NCBI RefSeq assembly: GCF_018603905.1
Contig: NZ_JAHFZZ010000040.1
Span: forward strand, 1-64,000
DNA from: Nonomuraea sp. NEAU-A123
Lineage (GTDB): Bacteria > Actinomycetota > Actinomycetes > Streptosporangiales > Streptosporangiaceae
DNA length: 64,000 nucleotides
Direction: 5' to 3'
Below the pieces are notes generated by a model, which saw only the letters and a list, made by a program, of their open reading frames with translations, was not told the origin of the DNA and made no database searches. The position numbers were made by a program, and so were the translations under genes. Of this stretch, positions 23,420-31,679 are shown piece after piece; within the stretch, counting starts at the first letter, position 1, and each line of letters begins with the position of its first letter.

Positions 23420-24673
23420 CTACTTCCCCCAAGCGCTTGGAAACACATCTCGATAGGCGGGCGCGCCGTCGCGGCCGGTGGCGGCGAGCATGGCGTGCGC
23501 CACGGCCCGGCTGAACACGTCGGCCCCGGCGGCCAGCACGTCATGGAGCCCAGCGGCCCCGGGCGCGTTCCGCCCGGCGCCTACGGGTGCGGGGGTGTCC
23601 CCAGCAGCCCCTTCAGCGGAGGTTCTCCTAGCGGCGCCCTCAGCGGGGGTGCTCCTGGCGGCGCGTTCGAAGGCGGTGGCGCCCGGTTCGGGGCTGCCGG
23701 GGGCGGCGGCCCCGGGGAAGGGGAGGGCGCAGGTGGACAGACCGAAGATGGTGTCGCCGTCGACCATGGTGTGGGCGGGTCTGATCGCCCGGGCCAGCCC
23801 GTCGTGCGCCACACCGGCCAGCTTGCCGCACTGTGCCTTGGTGAGCGTCAGATCGGTGGCCACCACGCCGATCGTCGTGTTGAACGAGGTCACCGTGGCG
23901 CCCTGCCAGGCCGCCACCTCGTCCTCGCGGGGCTCGCGGAGGTGGTCGAACTCGCCGGGCAGCCCGTACCGGGTGCCGGACAGCCGTCCGCCCACCGGGT
24001 CGAGCACGGATCCGACGGCGTTGACGACGGCCATCGCGGCCACGGTGACCCCCGAGGGCAGGACGACACTGGCCGTACCGATGCCACCGGCCAGCCCGCC
24101 CGCCACAGCGCCGGTACCCGCCCCGACCGACCCACTCGCCCACGGGTCCGGGCCGTCCGACCCGTTCGCCCGCAAGTCCGGGCCGTCCGACCCGGTCCCC
24201 CACGGGTCCGAGCCGGCCGACGCGCTCACCCGCAGGTCCGGGCCGTGCGACCGGGCGGCGGCGTCGTACGCCTCGGCGCCCAGCGCGCCGTCCGGGACCG
24301 CGCGGAACACGCCGCCGCGGCCCAGGTCGTAGATGACCGCGGCGGGCACGATCGGCACCACGCCGCCCTCCACCGGGAAGCCGATCCCGGCGTCCGCCAG
24401 CCGTTCCATGACCCCGCAGGCCGCGCTGAGCCCGTACGCGCTGCCGCCCGTCAGGACGATGGCGTGCACCCGCTCCACCAGGTTGCGCGGGTCGAGGAGC
24501 TCGGTCTCCCGGGTGCCCGGCGCGGCTCCCCGCACGTCCACCCCGGCCACCATGCCGCCGGGCGGCGCGAGCACGACGGTGGTCCCCGTGCGGTAGCCAC
24601 CGCCCACCCGCTGTGCATGCCCCACCCGCAGCCCGGCGACGTCGACCAGCGAGTTCGTCACGCCGGCCGTCAC
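23420..24673 (-). CDS. P1-family (DmpA/NylC-type) N-terminal-nucleophile hydrolase with repeat inserts
   Basis: 417-aa self-processing hydrolase of the S58/P1 family, which includes D-/beta-aminopeptidases and the nylon-oligomer hydrolase NylC. Family marks: GVTNSLVDVAGLRVGHA start, VLTGGSAYGL, and SFNTTIGVVATDLTLTKAQC, where autocleavage is predicted between Asn265 and Thr266 to free the Thr nucleophile. Two low-complexity insertions are unusual: four 10-aa units at about residues 145-184 and three 9-aa units at about 341-367, both encoded by tandem DNA repeats. It lies 31 nt after the M20 gene in the operon. Probably cleaves an amide, beta-peptide or D-peptide imported by the adjacent transporter. 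Confidence 0.88.
   Translation of the reverse strand: MTAGVTNSLVDVAGLRVGHAQRVGGGYRTGTTVVLAPPGGMVAGVDVRGAAPGTRETELLDPRNLVERVHAIVLTGGSAYGLSAACGVMERLADAGIGFPVEGGVVPIVPAAVIYDLGRGGVFRAVPDGALGAEAYDAAARSHGPDLRVSASAGSDPWGTGSDGPDLRANGSDGPDPWASGSVGAGTGAVAGGLAGGIGTASVVLPSGVTVAAMAVVNAVGSVLDPVGGRLSGTRYGLPGEFDHLREPREDEVAAWQGATVTSFNTTIGVVATDLTLTKAQCGKLAGVAHDGLARAIRPAHTMVDGDTIFGLSTCALPFPGAAAPGSPEPGATAFERAARSTPAEGAARRTSAEGAAGDTPAPVGAGRNAPGAAGLHDVLAAGADVFSRAVAHAMLAATGRDGAPAYRDVFPSAWGK
23573..23653. repeat. 27-nt tandem repeat, about 3 copies, inside P1 peptidase
   Basis: Imperfect in-frame units encode STPAEGAAR, RTSAEGAAG and DTPAPVGAG in the C-terminal part of the small-subunit region. Length changes would stay in frame. 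Confidence 0.65.
24121..24240. repeat. 30-nt tandem repeat, 4 copies, inside P1 peptidase
   Basis: Four units begin at 24121, 24151, 24181 and 24211; each ends with (A/G)GGTCCG or AAGTCCG. They encode alternating GPDLR and GSDP(W) decapeptides in a surface loop of the large-subunit region. The family core lacks this segment. Confidence 0.75.
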
Positions 24674-24704
24674 GACGCGGACCAGCTGAGGAAGATCCGG
24701 GCCG

Positions 24705-25886
24705 TCACGACGCCGACCGGGTGAGGAAGAGCCGGGCCGCCTCGGCGAACACGCGGGTGCAGCGGACGATCTCCGCCACCTCGACGTACTCGTCCGACTG
24801 GTGCGCGATCCACTTGCCGCCGGGGCCGTACACGACCGACGGGATCCCGCCCCAGTGCGTCAGCACGGTGCCGTCGGTGGACCCGGGCACGCCGCCGTAG
24901 ACGGGCGCGGAGCCCGTCACGCGCTGGTGCGCGGCGGCGAGCGCGACCACCACGGGGTCGGAGACGGGCACGTCCACCGGTGGCCGATCCACCAGGATCG
25001 ACACCTCGGCGGAGATCCCGTCGAAGGCGGCCAGCGCGGCCACCCGCTCGGCCACCACCTTGTGCTCCAGGCCGGGGATGGTTCGCACGTCGATGAACAC
25101 CGACGCCGTCGCCGGGATGACGTTCACCTGCTCCTCGGTCCCGGCTCGCACCACGGTCGGCGTCACGTACACCTCGCCGAGGTGCTCGTGCGCGGGGTGC
25201 AGCCCCTGCAGCTCCGATTCCAGCGCCCGCAGCGCCACCAGCAGCGCCCCCACCGCCTGGATGGGGTTGCGGCCGTGCTGCGGCATCGCGCCGTGCGCCA
25301 TCTTGCCGGTGAAGTCGACCCGCAGCCGCAGCGCGCCCTTGGCGACCGCGCAGATCTCCCCGGCCTCGGGCTCGGCGACGATGGCGCCGTCCACGTCGGC
25401 GGCCAGGCCGGAGGCGACGAAGTGGTGGGCGCCGAGCATCAGCCCCTCCTCGTCGGCCAGCGCGCACACCTTGATCCGGCCAGGGAACGGGCCGGCGAGC
25501 TGCAGGGCTCGGGTGGCGTAGAGGGTGGCGGCCAGCCCCGACTTCATGTCCGCGCTGCCACGCCCCCACAGCCGCCCGTCGCGGATCTCCCCGCCGAACG
25601 GGTCCACGGTCCACGTCGACAGGTCGCCCTCGGTGACCACGTCGGTGTGTCCCTCGAACATCAGCGTCGGCCCGTCGCCCCCGCCGCCCTCGACCACCGC
25701 CACCACGTTGGGCCGGCCGGGCGCGGCCTCGTCCACCACCGGCTCCCAGCCCCACTCACGCATCTTGGCCGCGACCAGCTCGGCGGCGGGCCGCTCGGCC
25801 CGGCCGCGCGCCGGGTCGTTGGTGCTCGGGATGCGGACCAGCGCCTGGGTGAACTCCACAACTCCCAGTTCGTCGACTTCGATCAC
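24705..25886 (-). CDS. M20-family metallopeptidase / N-acyl-amino-acid deacylase
   Basis: 393-aa di-zinc hydrolase of the ArgE/DapE/CPG2 type. Metal motifs are in order: FEGHTDVV (His, Asp), GRGSADMKSG (Asp), ALADEEGLMLGAH (catalytic Glu-Glu), and AIVAEPEAG; the lid/dimer domain is residues about 180-290. Cytoplasmic. Start GTG 25886 is fixed by GGAGGG 8 nt upstream and by a GTGA overlap with the ABC ATPase stop. In this operon it probably removes an amino acid or acyl group from the imported peptide-like substrate before or after the P1 hydrolase. Confidence 0.92.
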   Translation of the reverse strand: MIEVDELGVVEFTQALVRIPSTNDPARGRAERPAAELVAAKMREWGWEPVVDEAAPGRPNVVAVVEGGGGDGPTLMFEGHTDVVTEGDLSTWTVDPFGGEIRDGRLWGRGSADMKSGLAATLYATRALQLAGPFPGRIKVCALADEEGLMLGAHHFVASGLAADVDGAIVAEPEAGEICAVAKGALRLRVDFTGKMAHGAMPQHGRNPIQAVGALLVALRALESELQGLHPAHEHLGEVYVTPTVVRAGTEEQVNVIPATASVFIDVRTIPGLEHKVVAERVAALAAFDGISAEVSILVDRPPVDVPVSDPVVVALAAAHQRVTGSAPVYGGVPGSTDGTVLTHWGGIPSVVYGPGGKWIAHQSDEYVEVAEIVRCTRVFAEAARLFLTRSAS

Positions 25887-26683
25887 AGCAATCCCTCCAA
25901 TGTCGGTACGGCCTGCAGCAGCGTCCTCGTGTAGGGGTGCTCTGGCGCCGCCCAGACCTCGTCCACGGGCCCGGTCTCCACGATCGAGCCGTTGTTCATG
26001 ACCGCGACGGTCTCGCAGACATGCCGTACGACGGACAGATCGTGCGAAACGAAGACCAGCGTGAGGCCGAGCTCGTCGACCAGGTCGGCCAGCAGGTTGA
26101 GGATCTGGCCGCGGACCGACACGTCGAGGGCGCTGACCGGCTCGTCGGCGACCAGCACCTTGGGCCTGGGCGCGAGCGCGCGGGCGATGGCGATGCGCTG
26201 CCGCTGCCCGCCGGAGAACTGGTGCGGGTAGCGGTCGGCGGCCGAGGCGGGCAGGCCGACCTCCTCGAGCAGCTCGGTCACCCGGCCGCCTATCGGCTCG
26301 CCGAGCGCGACCAAGGGCTCGGCGACGAGGTCGCGCACCCGCATCCGGGGGTCGAGCGAGCTCATCGGGTCCTGGAAGACGATCTGGAGGCTGTGCCGCA
26401 GGAACTTCAGCGCTCGCTCCGGCCGGCCGGTGATCTCCTGGCCGTCGAAGCGGATCGATCCGCTGGTGGGCTGGTCGAGCGCGCACAGCAGGCGCAGCAG
26501 CGTCGACTTGCCGGAGCCCGACTCGCCGACGATGCCGAACCGCTCGCCCCGCCGTACGGTGAGCGACACCTCGCGCAGCGCGTGCACGGCCTCGCCCTGC
26601 CGGGCGAGCGAGGTGCGGGGACGGCGGTAGACGCGGGTGAGGTCGCGGGCCTCAATCAGCGGGGTGCCAGCATGCGTAGGCAT
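25883..26683 (-). CDS. oligopeptide/dipeptide ABC transporter ATP-binding protein (DppF/OppF-like)
   Basis: 266-aa ABC ATPase. Walker A GESGSGKST (53-61), Q-loop FQDPMSSLDPRM, signature FSGGQRQR (155-162), Walker B VLVADEP (176-182), H-loop FVSHDLSVV. It lacks the C-terminal oligo_HPY cysteine motif, ending TLEGLL just after it would begin, so the tail is short. It energises the peptide importer with DppD-like partner; its start overlaps that gene's end by 32 nt. Confidence 0.93.
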   Translation of the reverse strand: MPTHAGTPLIEARDLTRVYRRPRTSLARQGEAVHALREVSLTVRRGERFGIVGESGSGKSTLLRLLCALDQPTSGSIRFDGQEITGRPERALKFLRHSLQIVFQDPMSSLDPRMRVRDLVAEPLVALGEPIGGRVTELLEEVGLPASAADRYPHQFSGGQRQRIAIARALAPRPKVLVADEPVSALDVSVRGQILNLLADLVDELGLTLVFVSHDLSVVRHVCETVAVMNNGSIVETGPVDEVWAAPEHPYTRTLLQAVPTLEGLL

Positions 26684-27566
26684 GGCCGTCTCCTGTCAGG
26701 GCGGGTTCGGTCTGGCACTTCTCCGAGGCGTACGGGCAGCGGTTCCTGAACACGCACCCGTCGGGGAACCGCCCGGCGGCCGGGACGCTGCCCTTGATGG
26801 TGGGCAGCCGGGTGCCGCGCGGCGTCAGCTTGGAGGCGGCCAGCAGGCCCTCGGTGTAGCGGTGGCGGGGCCTGGCGAAGACCTCGCGGATCGGGCCGCT
26901 CTCGACGACCCGCCCGCCGTACATGACCAGGACCCGCTCGCACACGGCGGCGACCACCGCGAGGTCGTGGGTGATGAACAGCAGCGCGGGGGCGACCTCG
27001 GCGATCAGCTCCAGCATCTGTTTCTGCACGGTGACGTCGAGCGCGGTGGTGGGCTCGTCGCAGATGAGCAGGCCGGGCTCGTTGGCCAGGGCGATGGCGA
27101 GCATGACGCGCTGCCGCTGGCCGCCGGAGAGCTGGTGGGGGTAGGAGCGGGCGAGCTGTTCCGGGCGCGGGAGGCGGACCCGGCCGAGGAGTTCGACCGC
27201 GCGGGCGCGGGCCTCGGCGCGTGACCTGCCGTGCAGCGTCATGACCTCGGCGACCTGCGCGCCGACGCGCATGAGCGGGTTGAGCGCGGTCATCGGCTCC
27301 TGGAAGACCATCGACACCTCCCGCCCGCGCAGGTCCTTGAGCCGCCCTTCCGGCACGCCGACCAGCTCGCGCTCACCCAGCCGGGCCGTGCCCGAGGCCC
27401 GCACGCCTTCGGGCAGCAGGCCCATCAGCGACAGCGCGGTCAGCGACTTGCCCGAGCCGGACTCGCCGATCAGGCCGACCCGCTCGCCGGGCGCGATGTC
27501 GAAGGACACCTCGCGGACCAGCTCCACCGCGTCGGCGCGGACGGTGAGCCCCTCAACGCTCAGCAC
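26652..27566 (-). CDS. oligopeptide/dipeptide ABC transporter ATP-binding protein (DppD/OppD-like)
   Basis: 304-aa ABC ATPase with Walker A GESGSGKS (34-41), FQEPMTALNPLM Q-loop, LSGGQRQRVMLAIAL signature, LLICDEPTTALDV Walker B and FITHDLAVV. The C-terminal oligopeptide_HPY region carries the CVFRNRCPYASEKC cysteine set that in DppD/OppD proteins can ligate an iron-sulfur cluster. Overlaps the DppC-like gene by 14 nt, showing tight coupling. Confidence 0.94.
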   Translation of the reverse strand: MLSVEGLTVRADAVELVREVSFDIAPGERVGLIGESGSGKSLTALSLMGLLPEGVRASGTARLGERELVGVPEGRLKDLRGREVSMVFQEPMTALNPLMRVGAQVAEVMTLHGRSRAEARARAVELLGRVRLPRPEQLARSYPHQLSGGQRQRVMLAIALANEPGLLICDEPTTALDVTVQKQMLELIAEVAPALLFITHDLAVVAAVCERVLVMYGGRVVESGPIREVFARPRHRYTEGLLAASKLTPRGTRLPTIKGSVPAAGRFPDGCVFRNRCPYASEKCQTEPALTGDGHAYACWHPAD

Positions 27567-28386
27567 GGATCCTCCTGAGCTTGGGGTCGAGATAGTCGCG
27601 CAGCCCGTCGCCGAGCAGGTTGAACCCGAGTACGGCCAGCGCGATCGCCAGCCCCGGCCACAGGGCCAGGCGCGGGGTGGAGAAGAGCAGTTCCTGCGAC
27701 TCCTGCAGCATGCGGCCCCATGACGGGATCGGCGGCCGGGTGCCGAAGCCGAGGAACGACAGCGCGGCCTCGGCCAGGATCGCGATGGCGAACGACACCG
27801 ACGCCTGCACGATCAGCATCGAGCCGATGTTGGGCAGCACGTGCCGTACGGCTATCGCGGCGCGACGGCGCCCGGCGGCCCTGGCGGCGAGGATGTAGTC
27901 GGTCACCATGACCTGCATCGTGGCAGCCCTGGCCACGCGCGCGAAGGCAGGCACGGTGGCCACGCCGATCGCGATCATGGCGGTGAGCGTCCCGGCCCCG
28001 TAGACGGCGCCGAGCATGACGGCCAGCAGCAGCGCGGGGAAGGCGAACACGAGGTCGTTGACCCGCATGATCAGCTCCGCCAGCCAGCCGCGCGGCGTCA
28101 TCCCGGCGATCACGCCGAGGGGTGTGCCGATCAGCGCCGCGATGCCGACGGCGACGATGCCCACGTAGAGCGTGGTGCGGGCGCCGACCATGAGCTGGCT
28201 GAAGGTGTCGCGGCCGAACTTGTCGGCGCCGAGGAGGTAGCCGCCACCGGGTTCGCGCAGCTTGTTCGAGGCGTCGACGAGCGTGGGGTCGTGCGGCGTC
28301 CACACGAACGACACCAGCGCCGCCAGGACGACGATCCCGACCAGCACGGCTCCGGCGATCAGCCCGGCGTTGACCCGGCCTCTCAT
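27553..28386 (-). CDS. oligopeptide ABC transporter permease (DppC-like)
   Basis: 277 aa, about six membrane helices, with DppC features: HDPTLVDASNKLREPG ... YLLGADKFGRDTFSQLMVGARTTL (core LLGADKFGRD) and the EAA loop ILAARAAGRRRAAIAVRHVLPN. Pairs with the DppB-like permease, whose stop overlaps its ATG start by 4 nt (28383-28386). Confidence 0.93.
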   Translation of the reverse strand: MRGRVNAGLIAGAVLVGIVVLAALVSFVWTPHDPTLVDASNKLREPGGGYLLGADKFGRDTFSQLMVGARTTLYVGIVAVGIAALIGTPLGVIAGMTPRGWLAELIMRVNDLVFAFPALLLAVMLGAVYGAGTLTAMIAIGVATVPAFARVARAATMQVMVTDYILAARAAGRRRAAIAVRHVLPNIGSMLIVQASVSFAIAILAEAALSFLGFGTRPPIPSWGRMLQESQELLFSTPRLALWPGLAIALAVLGFNLLGDGLRDYLDPKLRRIRAER

Positions 28387-29321
28387 CGCAGCCTCGGATC
28401 GAGCACGGCGTAGGTCACGTCGACCACGAAGTTGATCAGCAGTACGGCCACCACCAGCACCATCACCACACCTTGGACGAGCAGCAGGTCACGCCCGGCG
28501 ACGCCGTTCAGCAGCAGGTCGCCCAGCCCCGGGATGACGAACACCCGCTCGACCACGACCGCGCCGACGAGCAGCGTGGCCAGTTGCAGGCCGAGCACGG
28601 TGACCACGGGGATGGAGGCGTTGCGCAGGCCGTGCCGCCACAGGGCGCCCATCCGGCCCCGGCCCTTGGCGCGGGCGGTGCGCAGGTAGTCCTCGCGCAT
28701 CACGTCGAGCACGGCGCTGCGGACGTACCTGGTCAGGACCGCGCCCTGCACCAGGCCGAGCGAGAGCCAGGGCAGCAGCAGGCCGAGCAGCCACGCGCGG
28801 GGGTCCTCGGCGATCGGCACGTAGCCGCCCGACGGCAGCGCCTGCGCCTTCACCGCGAAGACGAACACCAGCAGGATGCCGGCCAGGAACGCCGGGATCG
28901 CGATGCCGACCTGGCTGGCCGCGCTGATGGTCACGCCGAGGGGGTTGCGGTGGTGGACGGCGGCGAACGTGCCCGCGGGCACCGCGATGAGCAGCGCGAT
29001 CACCATGCCGCCGAGCACCAGCACCGCCGTCACGCCCAGGCGGTCACCGATCTGCGGGCCGATGGGCGAGCTGGTCACGTAGGAGGTGCCGAAGTCGCCC
29101 TGGATCAGCCCGCCGAACCAGTCGGCGAACTGGGACAGCGGCGGCCGGTCGGTGCCGAACCGCTCGCGCAGCGCGGCCACCGCCTCGGGCGTCGCGTTGA
29201 CGCCCAGCGCGATCTCGGCCGGGTCGCCGGGCAGCAGCGCCATGAAGGCGAAGACGGCCACCCCGGCGACGGCGGTGCTCGCGACGAGCACCGCCAGCCG
29301 CTTCAGCAGGTAAAGGATCAC
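28383..29321 (-). CDS. oligopeptide ABC transporter permease (DppB-like)
   Basis: 312 aa with six membrane helices. N-terminal LLKRLAVLVASTAVAGVAVFAFMALLPGDPAE is the DppB type (key part MALLPGDPAE), and the EAA loop is YLRTARAKGRGRMGALWRHGLRNA. Start GTG 29321 overlaps the binding-protein stop (GTGA 29318-29321); the longer frame running back over the binding-protein gene is rejected. Confidence 0.92.
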   Translation of the reverse strand: MILYLLKRLAVLVASTAVAGVAVFAFMALLPGDPAEIALGVNATPEAVAALRERFGTDRPPLSQFADWFGGLIQGDFGTSYVTSSPIGPQIGDRLGVTAVLVLGGMVIALLIAVPAGTFAAVHHRNPLGVTISAASQVGIAIPAFLAGILLVFVFAVKAQALPSGGYVPIAEDPRAWLLGLLLPWLSLGLVQGAVLTRYVRSAVLDVMREDYLRTARAKGRGRMGALWRHGLRNASIPVVTVLGLQLATLLVGAVVVERVFVIPGLGDLLLNGVAGRDLLLVQGVVMVLVVAVLLINFVVDVTYAVLDPRLR

Positions 29322-30817
29322 TGCTTGGCGAGGGCCGTGAAGTCGAAGGCCTCCGCGATACCGTTCTTCGGCAGCCCCGTGACGCCCTTCTTCGCCACGA
29401 TCAGGTTGGGGAAGAGGAACAACCAGTCGGCCGCGGCGTCGTCGGACAGCAGCTTGGCGGCCTGCTTGAGGTCGTCGATCTGCTGCTGCTCGGAGCCCTC
29501 GTCGGCGGCGGCGAGCAGCTTGCCGTACTCCGGATTGTCGTAACGGAAGTAGTACGACTTGTCCGCAAAAATCCCCATATCGCGGGGCTCGACGTGGTTG
29601 ATTATGGACATGTCGTAGTCGCCCTGCTTGAACACCACGTCCAGCCACCGCGCCGGGAACTCCAGCGGCTCGATGTCGGCCGTGATGCCCACCTGGGCGA
29701 GCTGGGACTTGACCACCTGCGCGCTCGCGACCGCGTAGGGCAGGTTCGGGATGCGCATCTTGACGTTGTACGTCTTGCCGCCGAGCAGTGCCTTGGCCTT
29801 GGCCGCGTCAAAGGGGTAGTCGCCGGTGCGGTCCTCGTACCAGGGGTCGGTGGGCGGCACCATCGAGCCGATGAGCTGGCCGCGGCCCGCCCAGGCGGTG
29901 TCGAGCAGCGCCTTGTGGTCGATGGCGTACCGGACGGCCTGCCGCACCTTCTTGTCGTTGAACGGCGGGCGGCCGTTGTTCATCGACAGCACCACCTCAC
30001 CGTTCGTGGTGCCCTCGACCGTCTCGAAGCGGTTGGCGTCGGCGAACTGCTGGAGCGACTCGGGCGCCTGGACGCTGGAGATGACGTCGATGCCGCCGGT
30101 CAGCAGCGCGTTGTTCATCGCCGTGGCGTCCTTGAAGTACTTCAGCGTGACGGCCGAGAGCTTCGGCTTGGTGCCCCAGTACTTGGCGTTGGCGCCGAGC
30201 TGGATGGAGTCGCCGCGCTTCCACGAGCCGAGCTGGTAAGGGCCGGTGCCGACGGGCTTGTTGGCCAGGTCGGCGACGCCGGTGCGGCTGAACATCGCGC
30301 CGAGCCTGGTCGCCATCGAGTAGAGGAAGCCGTTGCTCGGGTGCTTGAGCGTCACGATGACGGTGGACTCGTCCTCCTTCTCGACCTTGTCCACCACGTC
30401 GAGCTGCGCCTTGATCTTGAGCTGCCAGTCCTTCTTCACCCGGTCCAGCGAGAAGATCACGTCGTCGGCGGTGAACGGGGCGCCGTTGGTGAAGGTGACG
30501 CCCTTACGCAGGGTGAAGGTGTAGGTCTTGCGGTCGGCCGAGACGTCCCACTTCTCGGCGAGCAGCGGCTGGATCTTGCCGTCCTGGTCCAGCTTGACCA
30601 GGCCCTCGTAGACGTTGACCAGCAGCGCCTGCGGGATCGCGGCGCCCTCGGTGGAGGTGAAGTCGAGGTTGGCCGGCTCGGCCACGAACCCGACCGCCAG
30701 TGACTCGCTCTTGGCGGCCTGCCCGCCGGTGCCGCCGTTCGATCCACCACTGCCGCCGCACGCGGCCGTGGCCAGCAGGAGACCGCCCACGGCGATCCAG
30801 GTGCCGATTCGCCTCAT
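29318..30817 (-). CDS. peptide ABC transporter substrate-binding lipoprotein (SBP_bac_5)
   Basis: 499-aa family-5 solute-binding protein. Lipobox ATAAC puts the lipidated Cys at residue 20, followed by a Gly/Ser linker. The family signature is clear: LVNVYEGLVKLDQDGKIQPLLAEKWDVSADRKTYTFTLRKGVTF (core YEGLVKLD and FTLRKGVTFTNG). First gene of an eight-gene operon (binding protein, two permeases, two ATPases, M20, P1 hydrolase, ALDH). AGGAGG lies 9 nt upstream of ATG 30817, and the GntR operator copy 2 lies immediately beyond. Confidence 0.94.
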   Translation of the reverse strand: MRRIGTWIAVGGLLLATAACGGSGGSNGGTGGQAAKSESLAVGFVAEPANLDFTSTEGAAIPQALLVNVYEGLVKLDQDGKIQPLLAEKWDVSADRKTYTFTLRKGVTFTNGAPFTADDVIFSLDRVKKDWQLKIKAQLDVVDKVEKEDESTVIVTLKHPSNGFLYSMATRLGAMFSRTGVADLANKPVGTGPYQLGSWKRGDSIQLGANAKYWGTKPKLSAVTLKYFKDATAMNNALLTGGIDVISSVQAPESLQQFADANRFETVEGTTNGEVVLSMNNGRPPFNDKKVRQAVRYAIDHKALLDTAWAGRGQLIGSMVPPTDPWYEDRTGDYPFDAAKAKALLGGKTYNVKMRIPNLPYAVASAQVVKSQLAQVGITADIEPLEFPARWLDVVFKQGDYDMSIINHVEPRDMGIFADKSYYFRYDNPEYGKLLAAADEGSEQQQIDDLKQAAKLLSDDAAADWLFLFPNLIVAKKGVTGLPKNGIAEAFDFTALAKQ

Positions 30818-30837
30818 GTCTTACAGCCTCCTGGCTA

Positions 30838-30856
30838 GTGCACTGGTCGGACCAGT
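30838..30856. promoter_or_regulatory. GntR/FadR-type operator, copy 2
   Basis: GTGCACTGGTCGGACCAGT with palindrome ACTGGTC-G-GACCAGT, in the divergent gap between the binding-protein gene and gntR. Its last T is the first base of the TAGGCT -10 (30856-30861) for gntR, so it can control both directions. Confidence 0.78.
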
Positions 30857-30904
30857 AGGCTACGCAGATTGCCAGTCCACGACGGCTCAGGTCAAGGGGG
30901 CTTC

Positions 30905-31657
30905 ATGAGTGGTCCACGGTTCGAGCCGGTGCGTACCGTACGTGCCTACGAGCGCATCGTGGAGCAGGTCGAGGAGGCCATCGAGAGCGGCGCGCTGTGT
31001 CCTGGCGAGCGACTGCCGAGCGAGCGTGACCTCATGGGCCAGTTCTCGGTGAGCCGCTCGACCGTCCGCGAGGCGCTGCGGGTGCTGCAGGCGCGTGGCC
31101 TGGTCAGGTCGCGGCCCGGCGACCCGCACGGCGCCGAGGTGCAGCCCTTCTCGCCCGCCGCATTGCACAAGTCGATGACCACGCTGGCCCGGGTGGACGA
31201 GCTGTCACTTGGGGAGCTGGTGCAGTTCCGCATGGTGCTCGACGCCTCGGCCAACCTGCTGGCGGCCCGGCTGCGGACCGACGAGCAACTCGCGGAGATG
31301 GACGCCGCCATCGCGGGCATGCGCGCGGCGGCGGAGGTGGGCTACGACGCGTTCAGCGCCGCCGACATCGCCTTCCACGACGCGGTGGCGCGGGCCAGCC
31401 GCAACAAGCTCATCCAGATCTGCACGGACGTGGTCCGCTCGATCGTCCTCGGCCTGGTCTCCGGCAAGATCGCCGCCGCCGCCGACCGGGAGGCGCTGAT
31501 GCGGCAGAGCATCGGGCATCACGAGGAGGTGCTGGCCGCCGTCCGCGCCGGCGACGGCCTGCTGGCCGCCCGGCTGTCCCGGCAGACGATGTACGACTAT
31601 TACGTGGGATACGTCCCGGTAGACGAGCGGCCCGCGCTGCGCGCACTGCTGGAGTAG
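30905..31657 (+). CDS. GntR-family regulator, FadR/FCD subfamily
   Basis: 250 aa. Winged helix residues about 8-75 (RIVEQVEEAIESGALCPGERLPSERDL; SVSRSTVREALRVLQARGLV as cores PGERLPSERDL and SRSTVREALRVL). The C-terminal FCD domain supplies the usual metal-site pattern (FRMVLDASANLLAAR, DIAFHDAVARASRN, HHEEVLAAVRAGD), consistent with binding a carboxylate effector. ATG 30905 has AAGGGGG 5 nt upstream. Divergent from the peptide-import operon; predicted to bind both copies of GTGCACTGGTCnGACCAGT. Confidence 0.92.
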   Translation: MSGPRFEPVRTVRAYERIVEQVEEAIESGALCPGERLPSERDLMGQFSVSRSTVREALRVLQARGLVRSRPGDPHGAEVQPFSPAALHKSMTTLARVDELSLGELVQFRMVLDASANLLAARLRTDEQLAEMDAAIAGMRAAAEVGYDAFSAADIAFHDAVARASRNKLIQICTDVVRSIVLGLVSGKIAAAADREALMRQSIGHHEEVLAAVRAGDGLLAARLSRQTMYDYYVGYVPVDERPALRALLE

Positions 31658-31667
31658 CCAGGGGTGT

Positions 31668-31673
31668 TATGTT
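31668..31673 (+). promoter_or_regulatory. -10 element (TATGTT), leaderless cyclase start
   Basis: TATGTT ends 6 nt before the GTG at 31680, only 10 nt after the gntR stop, suggesting independent leaderless transcription of the cyclase. Confidence 0.4.
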
Positions 31674-31679
31674 GCGGTC

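Noticed and set aside
24121..24240. Four 30-nt repeats resembling a short CRISPR array
   Set aside because: Units are contiguous with no spacers, imperfect, in frame with the P1 hydrolase, and no cas genes are present.
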